Shown: piece by piece, positions 29,665 through 40,463 of the stretch
Layout of the letters: every line of letters starts with the position of its first letter
How positions within the stretch are numbered: the first letter of the stretch is position 1
DNA from: an uncultured Gammaproteobacteria bacterium
Lineage (GTDB): Bacteria; Pseudomonadota; Gammaproteobacteria; Pseudomonadales; Pseudohongiellaceae
Length of the DNA stretch: 64,000 nucleotides
NCBI GenBank assembly: GCA_913061515.1
Contig: CAJXSF010000007.1
Coordinates: forward strand, 16,543 to 80,542
Direction: 5' to 3'
Position numbers and translations under genes: made by a program
Notes under the pieces: model-generated
The model's database searches: none
What the model saw: the letters and a program-made list of their open reading frames with translations, nothing else
Told to the model about the DNA's origin: nothing

Positions 29665-30495
29665 ATGAGCAGAGCGACACAAAAACAAGGTTTTTCAGCA
29701 CACGGCGGTATGCGCGACATACCACGTGGCGCCGTGCCTCTGCAGAAACAACAAGAGCAAGCGCAAGGGCCGGCTCGCAAGAGTCGCGCGGGGGTTTTGA
29801 TGGTTGTGCTAGTGCTTTGTATGGCAGTGCTAGTGACTCAGAACCGTGAGCAAATCAATGCCTATGTGAATAAACCAATTCGTGTGGTGAAGATGGCAAA
29901 CGAACTGCAAAGGGCGAACGAAGGGCATATCCGTGCTGCATTGGCTGCCCATTTGAATGCCGGTTTTTTTGCCTTGGATGTGCGAGCGATCAAAGAACAA
30001 CTAGAAGCTGACCCGTGGATTGAAAAAGCGGTGATCACTCGTATCTGGCCAGATACTTTGTCAGTAGGAATTACAGAAGAGCTCGCGATTGCACGCTGGG
30101 GCGACCAGCATCTATTGAATCAATATGGTGAGAGTTTTGCGCCGGAACTGCAGTCAGATGATTTCACTCTGCCACTCTTGCGAGGTCCAGAGGGCATGGA
30201 GCGCAAGGTGATGGAACAGTATCAAGTTTTCTCGCAAATGTTGTCAGATACCGGGTTGCGAGTAAGAGAGATTGCGTTGAGTGATCGCGGAAGTTGGACC
30301 TTGCGCATGGAGAACGATTTGCAAGTCAGTATAGGGCGCAATGACGTCATGGAAAGAATGGAGCGATTTGTCACTTTTTATTCGCGCCATCTTTTCGCAC
30401 AGCTTGAAGAGATCGAAGCAGTCGATTTGCGTTATAGCAATGGAATATCAATTAGGAACAAGACAGTTATGCCAGCCGGAGTTGCTTCAAAATGA
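29665..30495 (+). CDS. ftsQ: Cell division protein FtsQ
   Basis: FtsQ is the bitopic scaffold of the FtsQLB divisome complex. The 276-residue product has a cytoplasmic basic tail with several Gln and Arg, one membrane helix (about 44-61, VLMVVLVLCMAVLV), then the periplasmic POTRA domain (IRAALAAHLNAGFFALDVRA) and the FtsQ domain (DPWIEKAVITRIWPDTLSVG). The domain order is normal for the family. Confidence 0.95.
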   Translation: MSRATQKQGFSAHGGMRDIPRGAVPLQKQQEQAQGPARKSRAGVLMVVLVLCMAVLVTQNREQINAYVNKPIRVVKMANELQRANEGHIRAALAAHLNAGFFALDVRAIKEQLEADPWIEKAVITRIWPDTLSVGITEELAIARWGDQHLLNQYGESFAPELQSDDFTLPLLRGPEGMERKVMEQYQVFSQMLSDTGLRVREIALSDRGSWTLRMENDLQVSIGRNDVMERMERFVTFYSRHLFAQLEEIEAVDLRYSNGISIRNKTVMPAGVASK

Positions 30496-30562
30496 ACACA
30501 GCGAACGACATAAAAATTGCTAATAAGCAGTTATCTACACGAGCTTCAGGAGTGCGCGGATT

Positions 30563-31798
30563 ATGAGCGAATCAGTACGCGGAAACCTCATCGTTGGCTT
30601 GGATATCGGAACGTCGAAAGTAGTAGCAATCGTCGGCGATATCAAAGCGGATGGAAGTCTCGATATCGTCGGGATAGGGAGTCACCGTTCTAGGGGGCTT
30701 AAGAAAGGCACCGTAGTGAACATCGAGTCCACTGTGGAGTCTATTCAGAGAGCCATCGAAGAAGCCGAGTTAATGGCTGGTTGTCAGATTCATTCAGTAT
30801 ATGCAGGGATTGCAGGTAGCCATATTCGCAGCATGAATTCGCACGGCATTGTCGCCATTCGTGATGGGGAAGTGACCCGTGCAGATATCGAACGAGTCAT
30901 TGATGCGGCCCAAGCTGTGGCGATCCCGGCTGATCAAAAAGTATTGCATATTCTGCCGCAAGAATACGTGATCGACTCGCAGGAGGGTGTGAAAGAGCCC
31001 TTAGGAATGTCCGGTGTACGTTTAGAGGCGAAAGTGCATTTGGTGACGTGTGCAATCAATGCGGCTCAAAATATCGAGAAGTGTATTAAGCGTTGTGGTT
31101 TGGTTACAGAAGAAATTATTTTGGAACAACTGGCTTCAAGTTATGCAGTGCTCACTGAAGATGAGAAAGAGCTTGGCGTTTGTCTAGTGGATATTGGCGG
31201 CGGCACTTCAGATATTGCCATCTTCACAGAGGGGGCTATTCGTCATACAGGCGTGATCCCAATCGCAGGGGACCAAGTCACTAATGATATCGCAATGGCA
31301 CTGCGCACACCGACTGAGAATGCCGATGAGTTGAAGATCAAATATGCCTGTGCGTTAACGCAGTTAGCCAATGTCGGTGAGACGATTAAGGTGCCAAGCG
31401 TTGGTGATAGGCCGCCGCGCGAGCTCTCACGCCAGGCATTAGCCGAAGTGGTTGAACCACGCTATGACGAGCTATTTACCTTGATTCGCGCAGAGCTTCA
31501 GCGCAGTGGCTTCGAGAATATGCTGGCGGCAGGAATCGTATTAACCGGCGGCACTTCCAAGATGGAAGGCGTTGTTGAACTTGCAGAAGAGATCTTTCAC
31601 GCGCCTGTGCGCATAGGCGTTCCGCAGAATGTAAAAGGGCTTTCCGATATCGTACGCAACCCCATTTATTCGACCGGGGTTGGCTTGCTTCTCTACGGGG
31701 TTAAGCAACAGCAAGATCGCGAAGGTATCGTCGCCCCGAAAGAATTACAGATCGGATTTGGAGATAAGTTTAGCGCTTGGATTAAGAAAAATTTGTAA
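30563..31798 (+). CDS. ftsA: Cell division protein FtsA
   Basis: FtsA is the actin-like protein tethering FtsZ filaments to the membrane. The 411-residue product has [16 protein letters not shown] (phosphate 1), the 1C domain ([18 protein letters not shown]), [13 protein letters not shown] (phosphate 2), [14 protein letters not shown], and the C-terminal amphipathic membrane-targeting helix FSAWIKKNL. It is followed by ftsZ after 67 bases. Confidence 0.97.
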   Translation: MSESVRGNLIVGLDIGTSKVVAIVGDIKADGSLDIVGIGSHRSRGLKKGTVVNIESTVESIQRAIEEAELMAGCQIHSVYAGIAGSHIRSMNSHGIVAIRDGEVTRADIERVIDAAQAVAIPADQKVLHILPQEYVIDSQEGVKEPLGMSGVRLEAKVHLVTCAINAAQNIEKCIKRCGLVTEEIILEQLASSYAVLTEDEKELGVCLVDIGGGTSDIAIFTEGAIRHTGVIPIAGDQVTNDIAMALRTPTENADELKIKYACALTQLANVGETIKVPSVGDRPPRELSRQALAEVVEPRYDELFTLIRAELQRSGFENMLAAGIVLTGGTSKMEGVVELAEEIFHAPVRIGVPQNVKGLSDIVRNPIYSTGVGLLLYGVKQQQDREGIVAPKELQIGFGDKFSAWIKKNL

Positions 31799-31865
31799 GA
31801 AAAAGTTTAGAGATAATCAATTAATCACATTTAGTTTTAAGAAATATAATGAGTCAGGAGGCCGT

Positions 31866-33038
31866 ATGTTTGAATTAGTCGATAGCTTGCCACAGAATGC
31901 AGTCATCAAAGTGATCGGTGTAGGCGGTGGTGGTGGCAACGCAGTGCGCCACATGATTGCCAATCACATTGAAGGTGTTGAATTCGTGTGTGCCAATACT
32001 GATGCGCAGGCCTTGAGCAATCTTGGTGCTCGCACATTACTGCAGATGGGTAGTTGCGTTACTAAAGGTCTAGGTGCTGGTGCAAATCCAGAGATCGGCC
32101 GTCAGGCAGCGTTAGAAGATCGTGATGAAATCGCAGAAATTCTCGCAGGCGCGGATATGGTTTTCATCACTGCTGGTATGGGTGGTGGAACTGGCACTGG
32201 TGCGGCGCCTATTTTTGCAGAAGTTGCAAAAGAGCTAGGAATTCTCACTGTTGCTGTGGTGACTCGTCCTTTTCCTTTCGAAGGCAAGAAACGTTCATTG
32301 ATTGCTGATGAAGGTATTGTTGAGTTGTCCGAACACGTCGATTCTTTGATCACCATTCCAAATGAAAAATTGCTCGAGGTGTTGGGTAAATCAGCGAGTT
32401 TGCTAGACGCATTCAAAGCAGCGAATGACGTATTGTTGGGCGCAGTTAAAGGGATAGCCGATTTGATTATGCGTCCTGGCATGATCAACGTGGACTTCGC
32501 CGATGTGCGCACTGTGATGTCAGAGATGGGCATGGCGATGATGGGCACAGGTTATGCCTCTGGTGAAGGCCGTGCGCGCGAGGCGGCTGAGTCTGCTATT
32601 CGCAGCCCGCTTCTCGAAGACGTTAATCTGCATGGGGCTCGCGGCATTCTTGTGAATATTACGGCCGGCGAAAACCTTTCCCTCGGTGAGTTCACAGAAG
32701 TGGGTGACACAATCGAAGAGTTCGCTTCAGATGATGCCACTGTAGTTGTTGGTACTGTGATCGACCCAAGCATGGGCGAAGAGATTCGCGTGACGGTTGT
32801 GGCGACAGGTTTGGGCGAGCGCGCCGTAGTCAAAGAAGTAAAACCTGTCGAGCAGCCAAAAGCGGTTGTTACTGACTACCGTCAGTTGGATCGCCCCGCG
32901 GCGTTGCGTTCGCGCACTGCCTCTTCTGCCTCCAGCCATACGATGCCACAGTCCTCTGGCCTGGCTAAAGCCGTTGGTGCGGAGACGGATATGGACTATT
33001 TGGACATTCCAGCGTTCTTGCGTCGTCAGGCAGACTAA
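31866..33038 (+). CDS. ftsZ: Cell division GTPase FtsZ
   Basis: FtsZ is the tubulin homologue forming the Z ring. The ATG at 31866 is preceded by a near-perfect AGGAGG, giving a 390-residue product starting [20 protein letters not shown]. Motifs are the GTP-binding [18 protein letters not shown], the catalytic [11 protein letters not shown], a variable linker, and the conserved C-terminal peptide [14 protein letters not shown] that binds FtsA and ZipA. The open frame upstream to 31680 overlaps ftsA and is not used. Confidence 0.98.
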   Translation: MFELVDSLPQNAVIKVIGVGGGGGNAVRHMIANHIEGVEFVCANTDAQALSNLGARTLLQMGSCVTKGLGAGANPEIGRQAALEDRDEIAEILAGADMVFITAGMGGGTGTGAAPIFAEVAKELGILTVAVVTRPFPFEGKKRSLIADEGIVELSEHVDSLITIPNEKLLEVLGKSASLLDAFKAANDVLLGAVKGIADLIMRPGMINVDFADVRTVMSEMGMAMMGTGYASGEGRAREAAESAIRSPLLEDVNLHGARGILVNITAGENLSLGEFTEVGDTIEEFASDDATVVVGTVIDPSMGEEIRVTVVATGLGERAVVKEVKPVEQPKAVVTDYRQLDRPAALRSRTASSASSHTMPQSSGLAKAVGAETDMDYLDIPAFLRRQAD

Positions 33039-33048
33039 TGTGATCTTT

Positions 33049-33076
33049 CGCTCAAAATTATCATTAATTTTGAGCG
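33049..33076 (+). terminator. Hairpin after ftsZ
   Basis: CGCTCAAAATTA-TCAT-TAATTTTGAGCG is a perfect 12-base inverted repeat 10 bases after the ftsZ stop. No long T run follows, so it may act in termination or in mRNA 3' end stability. Confidence 0.6.
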
Positions 33077-33083
33077 CTGCATT

Positions 33084-33107
33084 GCGGTGAAATGGCTGTT
33101 TCACCGC
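33084..33107 (+). terminator. Second hairpin after ftsZ
   Basis: GCGGTGAAA-TGGCTG-TTTCACCGC is a perfect 9-base stem directly after the first one. The pair separates the division cluster from lpxC. Confidence 0.5.
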
Positions 33108-33161
33108 TAATTAAGGTCGCAAAACCAGAATCACGATGAAATTGTCGTTGCTGGGAAATGT

Positions 33162-33190
33162 TTGGGTTATTTTTTGTTATTTGCTATGAT
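33162..33190 (+). promoter_or_regulatory. Promoter of lpxC
   Basis: TTGGGT (33162-33167) and TATGAT (33185-33190) are spaced by 17 bases. It would start transcription near 33197 and leave a leader of about 55 bases before the lpxC ATG. Confidence 0.5.
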
Positions 33191-33193
33191 CCC

Positions 33194-33223
33194 GCCTGCA
33201 TTGACCCTAACTGTCATGCAGGC
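33194..33223 (+). promoter_or_regulatory. Inverted repeat at the lpxC transcription start
   Basis: Arms GCCTGCA...TGAC and GTCA...TGCAGGC pair around CCTAACT with a single bulged T. The repeat begins 3 bases after the -10 box, so it could be an operator or a 5'-end stem in the lpxC mRNA. Confidence 0.45.
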
Positions 33224-33252
33224 TTCACATTTAATCAGGAAAAGACGAACCT

Positions 33253-34164
33253 ATGCTAAATCAAAGAACTTTGAAGAACGTTATCAGAGCCACAGGAGTG
33301 GGTTTGCATAATGGCGAGAAAGTCTACCTGACGTTGCGACCTGCACCGATCGACACTGGAATTATCTTTAAAAGGACCGATCTTGATCCTATGGTGGAGA
33401 TTCCAGCAACCGCGACTTACGTTGGCGATACCACCTTATCGACGACCCTTGTGAAAGGAGATGTCAGAATCTCGACTATCGAGCATTTGATGTCTGCGAT
33501 GTCAGGTTTGGGGATCGACAATGCCTATATTGATGTCAGCGCGCCTGAAGTGCCTATTATGGACGGCAGCGCCGGTCCTTTTGTCTTCCTGATCCAGTCC
33601 GCTGGCATCGAAGAGCAAAAAGCATTGAAAAAATTCATTCGCATCAAAAAGCCTCTAACGGTTTCCGATGGGGATAAATCAGTAAGCCTAGAGCCCTTTG
33701 ATGGCTTTAAGGTTAGTTATACCCTGCTTTACGATCACCCTGTTTATCGTAAGTATACGAAGACAGCGAGTGTTGATTTTTCCAGCACTTCATTCGTTAA
33801 AGAAGTCAGCCGTGCCCGTACATTCGGATTTATGCATGAGTTTGAAGAATTGCGTAACCGTAACTTGGCATTAGGCGCGAGCATGGACAACGCCATTGCT
33901 GTAGGTGACTATAAAGTATTGAACGAAGACGGATTACGTTATGAAGACGAGTTCGTGAAGCACAAAATTCTGGACGCCATCGGTGACCTTTACATGATCG
34001 GCTTTAGCCTGATCGGCGAGTTCAAAGGATATAAGTCTGGACACGCATTGAATAATGCATTATTAAGGTCGCTTGAAGATAACAAAGACGCCTGGGAAAT
34101 TGTCAGTTTTGACTCAGACTCGCATGTACCTATTTCTTATATGAAACCAGTACTCGCAGCCTGA
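33253..34164 (+). CDS. lpxC: UDP-3-O-acyl-N-acetylglucosamine deacetylase LpxC
   Basis: LpxC catalyses the committed step of lipid A synthesis and is zinc dependent. The 303-residue product starts [20 protein letters not shown]. It has the zinc ligand region [39 protein letters not shown] and the second ligand pair [14 protein letters not shown]. Length equals E. coli LpxC (305). Position after ftsZ is the conserved one. Confidence 0.98.
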   Translation: MLNQRTLKNVIRATGVGLHNGEKVYLTLRPAPIDTGIIFKRTDLDPMVEIPATATYVGDTTLSTTLVKGDVRISTIEHLMSAMSGLGIDNAYIDVSAPEVPIMDGSAGPFVFLIQSAGIEEQKALKKFIRIKKPLTVSDGDKSVSLEPFDGFKVSYTLLYDHPVYRKYTKTASVDFSSTSFVKEVSRARTFGFMHEFEELRNRNLALGASMDNAIAVGDYKVLNEDGLRYEDEFVKHKILDAIGDLYMIGFSLIGEFKGYKSGHALNNALLRSLEDNKDAWEIVSFDSDSHVPISYMKPVLAA

Positions 34165-34286
34165 TAATTTTCTAGCACCGTTCCATATTTGTAACCCATT
34201 GATATTTGGGTATAAGTTTGACGTTCGGCTGCCTAAGCTTGGCTCAGGTGTTCTGCATTAGGACTAAACAGAGAACACCTAGACCC

Positions 34287-35216
34287 ATGAAATTGATATT
34301 AGTTGACCAACATCATGGTCAAACTCGCACGATTGTCCTCAAAGGGTGGCTGAAAGGCCTCCTGTCGATTTGCATCTTGGGTGCCCCTGTCGCTTTTGCT
34401 TATCTCGGTTATCAGTTTGCCGTCTCACAAGACTCTCACGAATATTCTCTAGAAGTCCGTCAAGGTTGGAGCGAAGATCTCGCCTCTCAAGCCGATGCCT
34501 TAGAACGTCTAAAACAAGAATCCGAAGAGCAGATTGAAGCGCTGACCCTGCGCTTGGCGATGTTGCAGGCACGTCTACTGCGTATGGAGGCACTAGGTGA
34601 GCGCATTACCACTGTCGCCCAATTGGATTCAGGCGAATTTAACTTTTCTAGCCCTCCCGGTGTAGGCGGCCCACTATTAAGCGATTCGATCCCCTATTCG
34701 CCGCCAGATTTCGTCACCGCGATTTCAGATCTGGAACAGCAAATCGCTGATCGTGCTCAACAGCTTGAAATCATTGAAGGTTTGATGCTCGAAAGGCAGT
34801 TCGAATCCGATGCCTTTTTAACGGGTCGCCCAATTAAGCAAGGGTGGATGTCCTCACCGTTTGGGCGTCGAACAGACCCTTTTACAGGGAAATTGGCTTG
34901 GCATTCCGGTGTAGATTTCGCAACTAGCGAGGCGGGTGCAGACATTATTGCCGTGGCTGCGGGTGTGGTTACGGCGGCTGGCGAACGACAAGGCTATGGC
35001 CTCACCGTTGATGTCAACCACGGCAATGGTTATGTGACCCGCTACGGGCATGCTGAAAAGCTCCTGGTGGATGTCGGTGAGATAATCAAGAAAGGGCAAA
35101 CCATTGCCTTGGTGGGTAGTACTGGGCGCTCTACTGGTCCACACGTGCATTTCGAGGTGTATAAGCATGGCCGAGTCGTAGACCCATCGTCTTATATTCA
35201 CCGAACCTCTAGATAG
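34287..35216 (+). CDS. M23 family metallopeptidase (LytM domain), membrane anchored
   Basis: The 309-residue protein has an N-terminal membrane helix (about 22-42), a coiled-coil region rich in Gln/Glu/Leu (about 60-115 and 150-175), and a C-terminal LytM endopeptidase domain from about 190. Zinc and catalytic residues are all visible: HSGVDFA, the YGHAE segment, and HVHFEVY. So it should be an active peptidoglycan endopeptidase and not a degenerate activator of the EnvC type. The ATG at 34287 is chosen since the residues before it are low in conservation. Pseudomonas has a similar M23 gene between lpxC and secA. Confidence 0.88.
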   Translation: MKLILVDQHHGQTRTIVLKGWLKGLLSICILGAPVAFAYLGYQFAVSQDSHEYSLEVRQGWSEDLASQADALERLKQESEEQIEALTLRLAMLQARLLRMEALGERITTVAQLDSGEFNFSSPPGVGGPLLSDSIPYSPPDFVTAISDLEQQIADRAQQLEIIEGLMLERQFESDAFLTGRPIKQGWMSSPFGRRTDPFTGKLAWHSGVDFATSEAGADIIAVAAGVVTAAGERQGYGLTVDVNHGNGYVTRYGHAEKLLVDVGEIIKKGQTIALVGSTGRSTGPHVHFEVYKHGRVVDPSSYIHRTSR

Positions 35217-35324
35217 ATTTCCTTATTGTCCCTTTACGCGATGTTGCCTCTGTTGAGGTGACCTTTGCCGCGCGTCTGTGTAAATTATTTTTATTCCAGT
35301 TTTATTATTAAGCGAAGCGATATC

Positions 35325-38099
35325 ATGAACCTTAATTTCTTAAGCGCCATTTTTGGTAGCAGTAATTCAAGACAACTTAAAAAACTTCAGAAAACCGTAA
35401 ATAAAATCAATGCCTTAGAGAGCGGCTATGAGGCGCTCTCGGACGAAGAGATACGCGGAAAAACAGCCGAGTTTAAAGAGCGCTTCGACAAAGGTGAAAG
35501 CTTAAACTCACTGTTGCCTGAGGCTTTTGCGATTGTGCGAGAGGCGAGCAAACGCGTCATGGGTATGCGCCATTTTGACGTGCAGATGATTGGTGGCATG
35601 GTTTTGCATGAAGGCAATATTGCCGAGATGAAAACCGGGGAAGGTAAGACCCTCGTTGCGACTCTGCCAGCCTATCTGAATGGTTTAACTGGGCTTGGCG
35701 TACATATCGTAACTGTGAACGACTATCTGGCTGAGCGTGATGCGAATTGGATGCGCCCACTGTATGAATTCCTAGGCCTTAGCGTAGGCGTTATTATTTC
35801 TGGCCAAAGTCATGAGGCCAAGAAGGCAGGATATGAGGCGTCGATTACCTACGGCACGAACAATGAGTTCGGCTTCGACTATTTGCGCGACAATATGGCG
35901 TTCCGAATCGAAGACAAAATGCAGAAGCAACTCAATTTTGCCATTGTCGATGAAGTGGACTCAATCCTCATTGACGAAGCGCGAACGCCGCTTATTATTT
36001 CCGGTGCCGCTGAGGATAGTTCGCAACAATATTTGGCCATCAACTCGTTGATTCCACGCCTTGAAAAGGGCGAAGGAAAGCCTGAAAAAGGTGGCTTCAG
36101 TATTGATAAGAACACCGATTTTGTTGAAACAGGCCATTTCGTGATCGACGAGAAGACGCGCCAGGTCGAATTGACTGAAAGTGGTCATGTGTTCGTTGAA
36201 GATTTGCTGAGCGAGATGAAAATGCTAGGGGAGGGCGAAAGCCTCTATGCTGCAAAGAACTTAGGTTTGTTGCATCATGTGCATTCCGCATTAAAAGCGC
36301 ACTACCTGTTTAATAAAGATGTCGAATATATCGTTCAGAACAACAAGATTGTCCTGATTGATGAACATACTGGCCGTACGATGGAAGGTCGTCGTCTGTC
36401 AGAAGGTCTGCATCAGGCAATTGAGGCGAAAGAAGGGCTCGAGATCCAAAGTGAGAGCCAAACTCTTGCCTCTACCACATTCCAAAATTATTTCCGTCTG
36501 TACAAAACACTTTCAGGGATGACGGGAACAGCGGATACAGAAGCATTTGAATTCAAGCAAATCTATGACTTAGATGTAGTGGTGATCCCGTCGAACAAAC
36601 CTTTGCTGCGCAAAGATATGAACGATTTGATCTATCTTTCTATGGAAGAGAAGTTCGAAGCGATTGTGCGTGACATAAAGGAGATAAGTGCGAAAGGAGC
36701 TCCAGTTCTAGTGGGTACGGCCTCTATCGATACCTCTGAGATACTCTCTAAATTTTTGACGAAAGAGAAGATTCAGCACGAAGTATTGAATGCCAAATTC
36801 CATGAGAAAGAAGCGGAGATTATTGCGCAAGCTGGGCGCCCAGGAGTTGTCACCATTGCTACCAACATGGCCGGTCGTGGTACCGACATCGTGCTTGGGG
36901 GTAAGTGGGAACACGAAGTTGCCGCTTTAAATAATCCGAGTGACGAGAAAGTCGAAGAGATAAAAGAGCAGTGGCGTGCGCGCCATCAACAAGTGCTCGA
37001 AGCAGGCGGCTTACATATCATCGGCACCGAGCGTCATGAATCACGTCGTATAGATAACCAATTGCGTGGTCGTTCTGGGCGACAGGGTGACCCGGGTTAT
37101 TCCCGTTTTTATCTGTCATTAGAAGACAGTCTGATGCGCATCTTTGCCTCCGAACGTGTGAAAAACTTTATGCAAGCCTTGGGTATGGAGCGCGGTGAAG
37201 CCATCGAGCATGGCATGGTGTCCAAGTCGATCGAGAAAGCGCAGCGCAAGGTGGAAGGGCGCAACTTCGATATTCGAAAACAGCTTCTCGAATATGACAA
37301 CGTTGCCAATGATCAACGTACGATTGTTTACCGTCAACGTAATGAATTGATGGCGAGCGATGATATCTCTGAGCTTGTAACGAATATGCGGGAAGAAGTG
37401 GGCAACGAAGTGATCAGTGCTCATATTCCGCCACAGAGTGTTCCTGAGCAGTGGGACATCGAAGGCTTGGAAAAAGGCATCGAAGCCCAATTCGCCAATA
37501 GATTACCAATTCAAGCGTGGCTAGATGCAGACGAAAAACTCTTTGAAGAAAGCCTCAGAGAGAAAATTCTAGCCGTTTTGCATGAAGACTATGCTAAGAA
37601 ATGCGCGACAGTGGGTGACAAAATTCACTTGCTAGAAAAGCAGATCGTTTTGCAGATTCTGGATAATTTGTGGAAAGAACACTTGGCAGCGATGGACCAA
37701 CTGCGGCAAGGGATTTTCTTGCGCGGCTATGCGGGTAAAAACCCGAAGCAAGAATATAAGCGTGAAGCCTTCGCTTTGTTCCAAGATTTGCTAACAAATC
37801 TACAGCACGAAGTGATTCGTTTCTTGAGCCATGTGAAGATTCGCACGACTGAAGAGATCGATGAAATTGAGAAGCAACGCGAAGAAGAGCGGGCGCGCGA
37901 AAAAATGAATTACCAGCACGCCCAAGCCGCGAGTCTAGCGCAAGAGGCGGCGACTAAAGGCGCAGAGCAAGGTGGTAATGACGGTCAAGCGCCAGAGAAA
38001 GCGCCGTTTGTGCGCGAAGGCCAAAAAGTCGGGCGTAATGATCCTTGCTATTGCGGCTCGGGTAAAAAGTTCAAACAATGTCACGGTAAGCTGAGTTAA
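35325..38099 (+). CDS. secA: Preprotein translocase ATPase SecA
   Basis: SecA drives secretory proteins through SecYEG by ATP hydrolysis. The product has 924 residues from the ATG at 35325 ([20 protein letters not shown]). It shows Walker [52 protein letters not shown], and [17 protein letters not shown]. The C-terminal zinc motif [15 protein letters not shown], which binds SecB and ribosomes, is intact. Upstream in-frame residues to 35265 are not conserved. Confidence 0.97.
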   Translation: MNLNFLSAIFGSSNSRQLKKLQKTVNKINALESGYEALSDEEIRGKTAEFKERFDKGESLNSLLPEAFAIVREASKRVMGMRHFDVQMIGGMVLHEGNIAEMKTGEGKTLVATLPAYLNGLTGLGVHIVTVNDYLAERDANWMRPLYEFLGLSVGVIISGQSHEAKKAGYEASITYGTNNEFGFDYLRDNMAFRIEDKMQKQLNFAIVDEVDSILIDEARTPLIISGAAEDSSQQYLAINSLIPRLEKGEGKPEKGGFSIDKNTDFVETGHFVIDEKTRQVELTESGHVFVEDLLSEMKMLGEGESLYAAKNLGLLHHVHSALKAHYLFNKDVEYIVQNNKIVLIDEHTGRTMEGRRLSEGLHQAIEAKEGLEIQSESQTLASTTFQNYFRLYKTLSGMTGTADTEAFEFKQIYDLDVVVIPSNKPLLRKDMNDLIYLSMEEKFEAIVRDIKEISAKGAPVLVGTASIDTSEILSKFLTKEKIQHEVLNAKFHEKEAEIIAQAGRPGVVTIATNMAGRGTDIVLGGKWEHEVAALNNPSDEKVEEIKEQWRARHQQVLEAGGLHIIGTERHESRRIDNQLRGRSGRQGDPGYSRFYLSLEDSLMRIFASERVKNFMQALGMERGEAIEHGMVSKSIEKAQRKVEGRNFDIRKQLLEYDNVANDQRTIVYRQRNELMASDDISELVTNMREEVGNEVISAHIPPQSVPEQWDIEGLEKGIEAQFANRLPIQAWLDADEKLFEESLREKILAVLHEDYAKKCATVGDKIHLLEKQIVLQILDNLWKEHLAAMDQLRQGIFLRGYAGKNPKQEYKREAFALFQDLLTNLQHEVIRFLSHVKIRTTEEIDEIEKQREEERAREKMNYQHAQAASLAQEAATKGAEQGGNDGQAPEKAPFVREGQKVGRNDPCYCGSGKKFKQCHGKLS

Positions 38100-38104
38100 T
38101 CACT

Positions 38105-39325
38105 ATGAACAAGCCACAAGTACAAGCGAATGATTTGATCGATGTTGCGGGAGTTCGCGTCGCTGCGGTTGCGAGTCATGTTCGCTATGCAAACCGACTA
38201 GATCTCGTATTGATGGAGTTAGCCCCTGGCTCAACCAGTGCGGGAGTGTTCACTCAGAATGCGTTTTGTGCCGCTCCTGTGCATGTGGCTCGTGCTCACC
38301 TCGAGCAGAATCAGGGCGCGGTACGGTATTTGTTAATTAATACTGGCAATGCCAATGCTGGAACAGGCAAGGTGGGCATCGACGATGCACTAGCGTGTTG
38401 CGATGCTCTCGCTCAAGAGGCCGGAATCGCCCGCCACGAAATACTGCCTTTTTCCACTGGTGTGATCGGCGAGAAATTACCGGTGCATAAAATCGCTGCC
38501 GGTATCCCGTCTGCGATTAAGTCACTTGGCAATGATTGGCTCAGTGCTGCTAAAGGCATCATGACTACTGATACATGCCCCAAGGCACGTTCGCTTACGT
38601 TAACGATTGCAGGTAAGCCTGTGGTTATTACGGGAATGAGTAAAGGGGCAGGCATGATCAAACCGAATATGGCGACCATGCTTAGTTTTGTGTTTACCGA
38701 TGCCAAGATCGACCAAGCAACACTGCATAGCTTGCTGCAAGGTGCCGTAGATCAGTCTTTCAATCGCATTACCGTAGATGGCGATACCTCAACAAATGAT
38801 TGCTGCGTTTTAAGTGCTACGGGGCAAAGTGGTGTCGAACTATCCAATGACAACCCCCAGGATCTGGCGCTCTTCGAGACCGAGTTGAAGGCCTTGGTGC
38901 AGGAGCTCGCGAAAGATATTATCCGTGATGCAGAGGGCGCGAATAAATTTGTCACGGTTGATATTAAGGGAGGCGTTACAAGCAAGGAGTGTTTATTAGT
39001 TGCCTATGCGATATCTGAATCGCCCTTGGTTAAAACAGCGTTGTCTGCGTCCGACCCTAATTGGGGACGTATTTTAGCCGCCGTAGGGCGTGCGGGCATT
39101 GAGAACCTAGATGTTGATAAGATCGACATGTACCTAGGCGATGTCTGCATCGTGACCGATGGCATGCTTGCACCTGCTTACACTGAAGCACAAGGCCAAG
39201 CGCAAATGCAGCAAGAGCAAATTTTGATTACAGTTGACCTTAATCGTGGCGATGCGCGTGAAACAGTATGGACTTCTGATTTGTCAGAAGAGTATGTGCG
39301 CATCAATGCCAGTTATCGCAGCTAG
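38105..39325 (+). CDS. argJ: Bifunctional glutamate N-acetyltransferase / amino-acid acetyltransferase ArgJ
   Basis: ArgJ recycles the acetyl group in arginine biosynthesis, moving it from N-acetylornithine to glutamate. The 406-residue precursor cleaves itself before the nucleophilic Thr in KPNMATMLSFV, giving alpha and beta chains. Other conserved blocks are TGNANAGTGK, GVIGEKLP, MTTDTCPKA, DGDTSTND and DPNWGRILAAVGRAG. It follows secA by 5 bases, an order also seen in Pseudomonas. Confidence 0.96.
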   Translation: MNKPQVQANDLIDVAGVRVAAVASHVRYANRLDLVLMELAPGSTSAGVFTQNAFCAAPVHVARAHLEQNQGAVRYLLINTGNANAGTGKVGIDDALACCDALAQEAGIARHEILPFSTGVIGEKLPVHKIAAGIPSAIKSLGNDWLSAAKGIMTTDTCPKARSLTLTIAGKPVVITGMSKGAGMIKPNMATMLSFVFTDAKIDQATLHSLLQGAVDQSFNRITVDGDTSTNDCCVLSATGQSGVELSNDNPQDLALFETELKALVQELAKDIIRDAEGANKFVTVDIKGGVTSKECLLVAYAISESPLVKTALSASDPNWGRILAAVGRAGIENLDVDKIDMYLGDVCIVTDGMLAPAYTEAQGQAQMQQEQILITVDLNRGDARETVWTSDLSEEYVRINASYRS

Positions 39326-39351
39326 CACAGGGCGAGGATAGGGTTGTTGCC

Positions 39352-40305
39352 ATGAAACTTGTGCACGTTGCTGTAGGCGTACTAATCGATCAACATCAAC
39401 GTGTGCTTGTCGCACTTCGCAATGCCAATGCTCATCAAGGTGGGCTTTGGGAGTTTCCAGGAGGCAAGTGTGAGCCTGGTGAGCACGTCAGTGAAGCATT
39501 GCGCCGAGAATTTTTCGAAGAAATTGGCATAGAGGTCACTCACGATGTGCCTTTATGTGAGATCCGGCACGACTATGGCGATAAGCAGGTTCGCCTTGAG
39601 GTGCGCCGCATTATCGCTTATACCGGAGAGCCGATAGGTAAAGAGGGGCAGGCAATACGTTGGCAAAAACTAAGTGAGTTAAAAGTCGAAGAATTTCCCG
39701 CCGCCAACGCAGCTATTATTCAAAGAATTCAACTACCAGAGTGTATCGCTATTACCGGTAACTGTGAAAGTGAGCAAGACTTTCTGCAACGCTTCGATCG
39801 CATTGTCGCCGCAGGGCTCGGCCTTATACATTTACGCCAAGGTTCCATGAGCGATGAGGTGTTTTTCGCCCGAGTGACGCAGTGCGCGCTACGTAGTCGC
39901 GATCTGCCCGTCCGGCTTGTCGCTAATACCTCTTTGGCATTGTTCGATGTATTGCCAGTGTCTGAATTGCATATTAGTAGTGCCATTCTCGCGTCGTTAG
40001 AGTCCCGTCCTGTGGCGAGCAATATTCGTCTTAGTGCTTCCTGCCATAGCTTGACGCAGTTGCAACAAGCCCAGAGTGCCGGTGTCGATTATGTCTTTCT
40101 ATCTCCCGTTGCCGAAACAACAAGCCATTTAGGACAAACTCCGTTGGGCTGGGATGCCTTTGCTAACCTTGTGGCGCAATCGACGGTGCCTGTGTATGCG
40201 CTTGGTGGAATGGGCATGCAACATATCAACAAAGCGCAACATTGCGGCGCCGCTGGGATAGCGGCGATTTCAGCGTTTTGGGAGTCTACGCAGCAAGCGA
40301 ATTAG
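39352..40305 (+). CDS. mutT: Nudix hydrolase fused to a thiamine-phosphate-synthase-like domain
   Basis: Residues 1 to about 130 are a MutT-type Nudix domain. The box GGKCEPGEHVSEALRREFFEEIGI spans residues 36-59 and keeps the metal-binding glutamates (RE..EE). This domain should remove 8-oxo-dGTP. Residues about 135-317 resemble the ThiE barrel (LGLIHLRQG, GVDYVFLSPV, VPVYALGGM, CGAAGIAAISAFW), but whether it makes thiamine phosphate is unknown. The same fusion is common next to argJ in gammaproteobacteria. (I split no residues: it is one frame.). Confidence 0.9.
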   Translation: MKLVHVAVGVLIDQHQRVLVALRNANAHQGGLWEFPGGKCEPGEHVSEALRREFFEEIGIEVTHDVPLCEIRHDYGDKQVRLEVRRIIAYTGEPIGKEGQAIRWQKLSELKVEEFPAANAAIIQRIQLPECIAITGNCESEQDFLQRFDRIVAAGLGLIHLRQGSMSDEVFFARVTQCALRSRDLPVRLVANTSLALFDVLPVSELHISSAILASLESRPVASNIRLSASCHSLTQLQQAQSAGVDYVFLSPVAETTSHLGQTPLGWDAFANLVAQSTVPVYALGGMGMQHINKAQHCGAAGIAAISAFWESTQQAN

Positions 40306-40386
40306 GGCAATAGTGCTACTATTAAGACGATGTAGGCGTAAGGACTGTGAGCTACGTCACCGCTTCAAAAGGTAATGGATTGATTT

Positions 40387-40419
40387 TATTAGACTTAAGG
40401 GAGTAAATTCAGTCTAATA
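40387..40419 (+). promoter_or_regulatory. Inverted repeat upstream of the unknown secreted protein
   Basis: TATTAGACT (40387-40395) and AGTCTAATA (40411-40419) are perfect 9-base arms separated by 15 bases, 45 bases before the ATG at 40464. It could be an operator or a leader hairpin. No clear promoter boxes were recognised around it. Confidence 0.4.
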
Positions 40420-40463
40420 GCTTAGCACTTCAATTTGCTTCAGAACCGTTAGGGATCAGTGTT

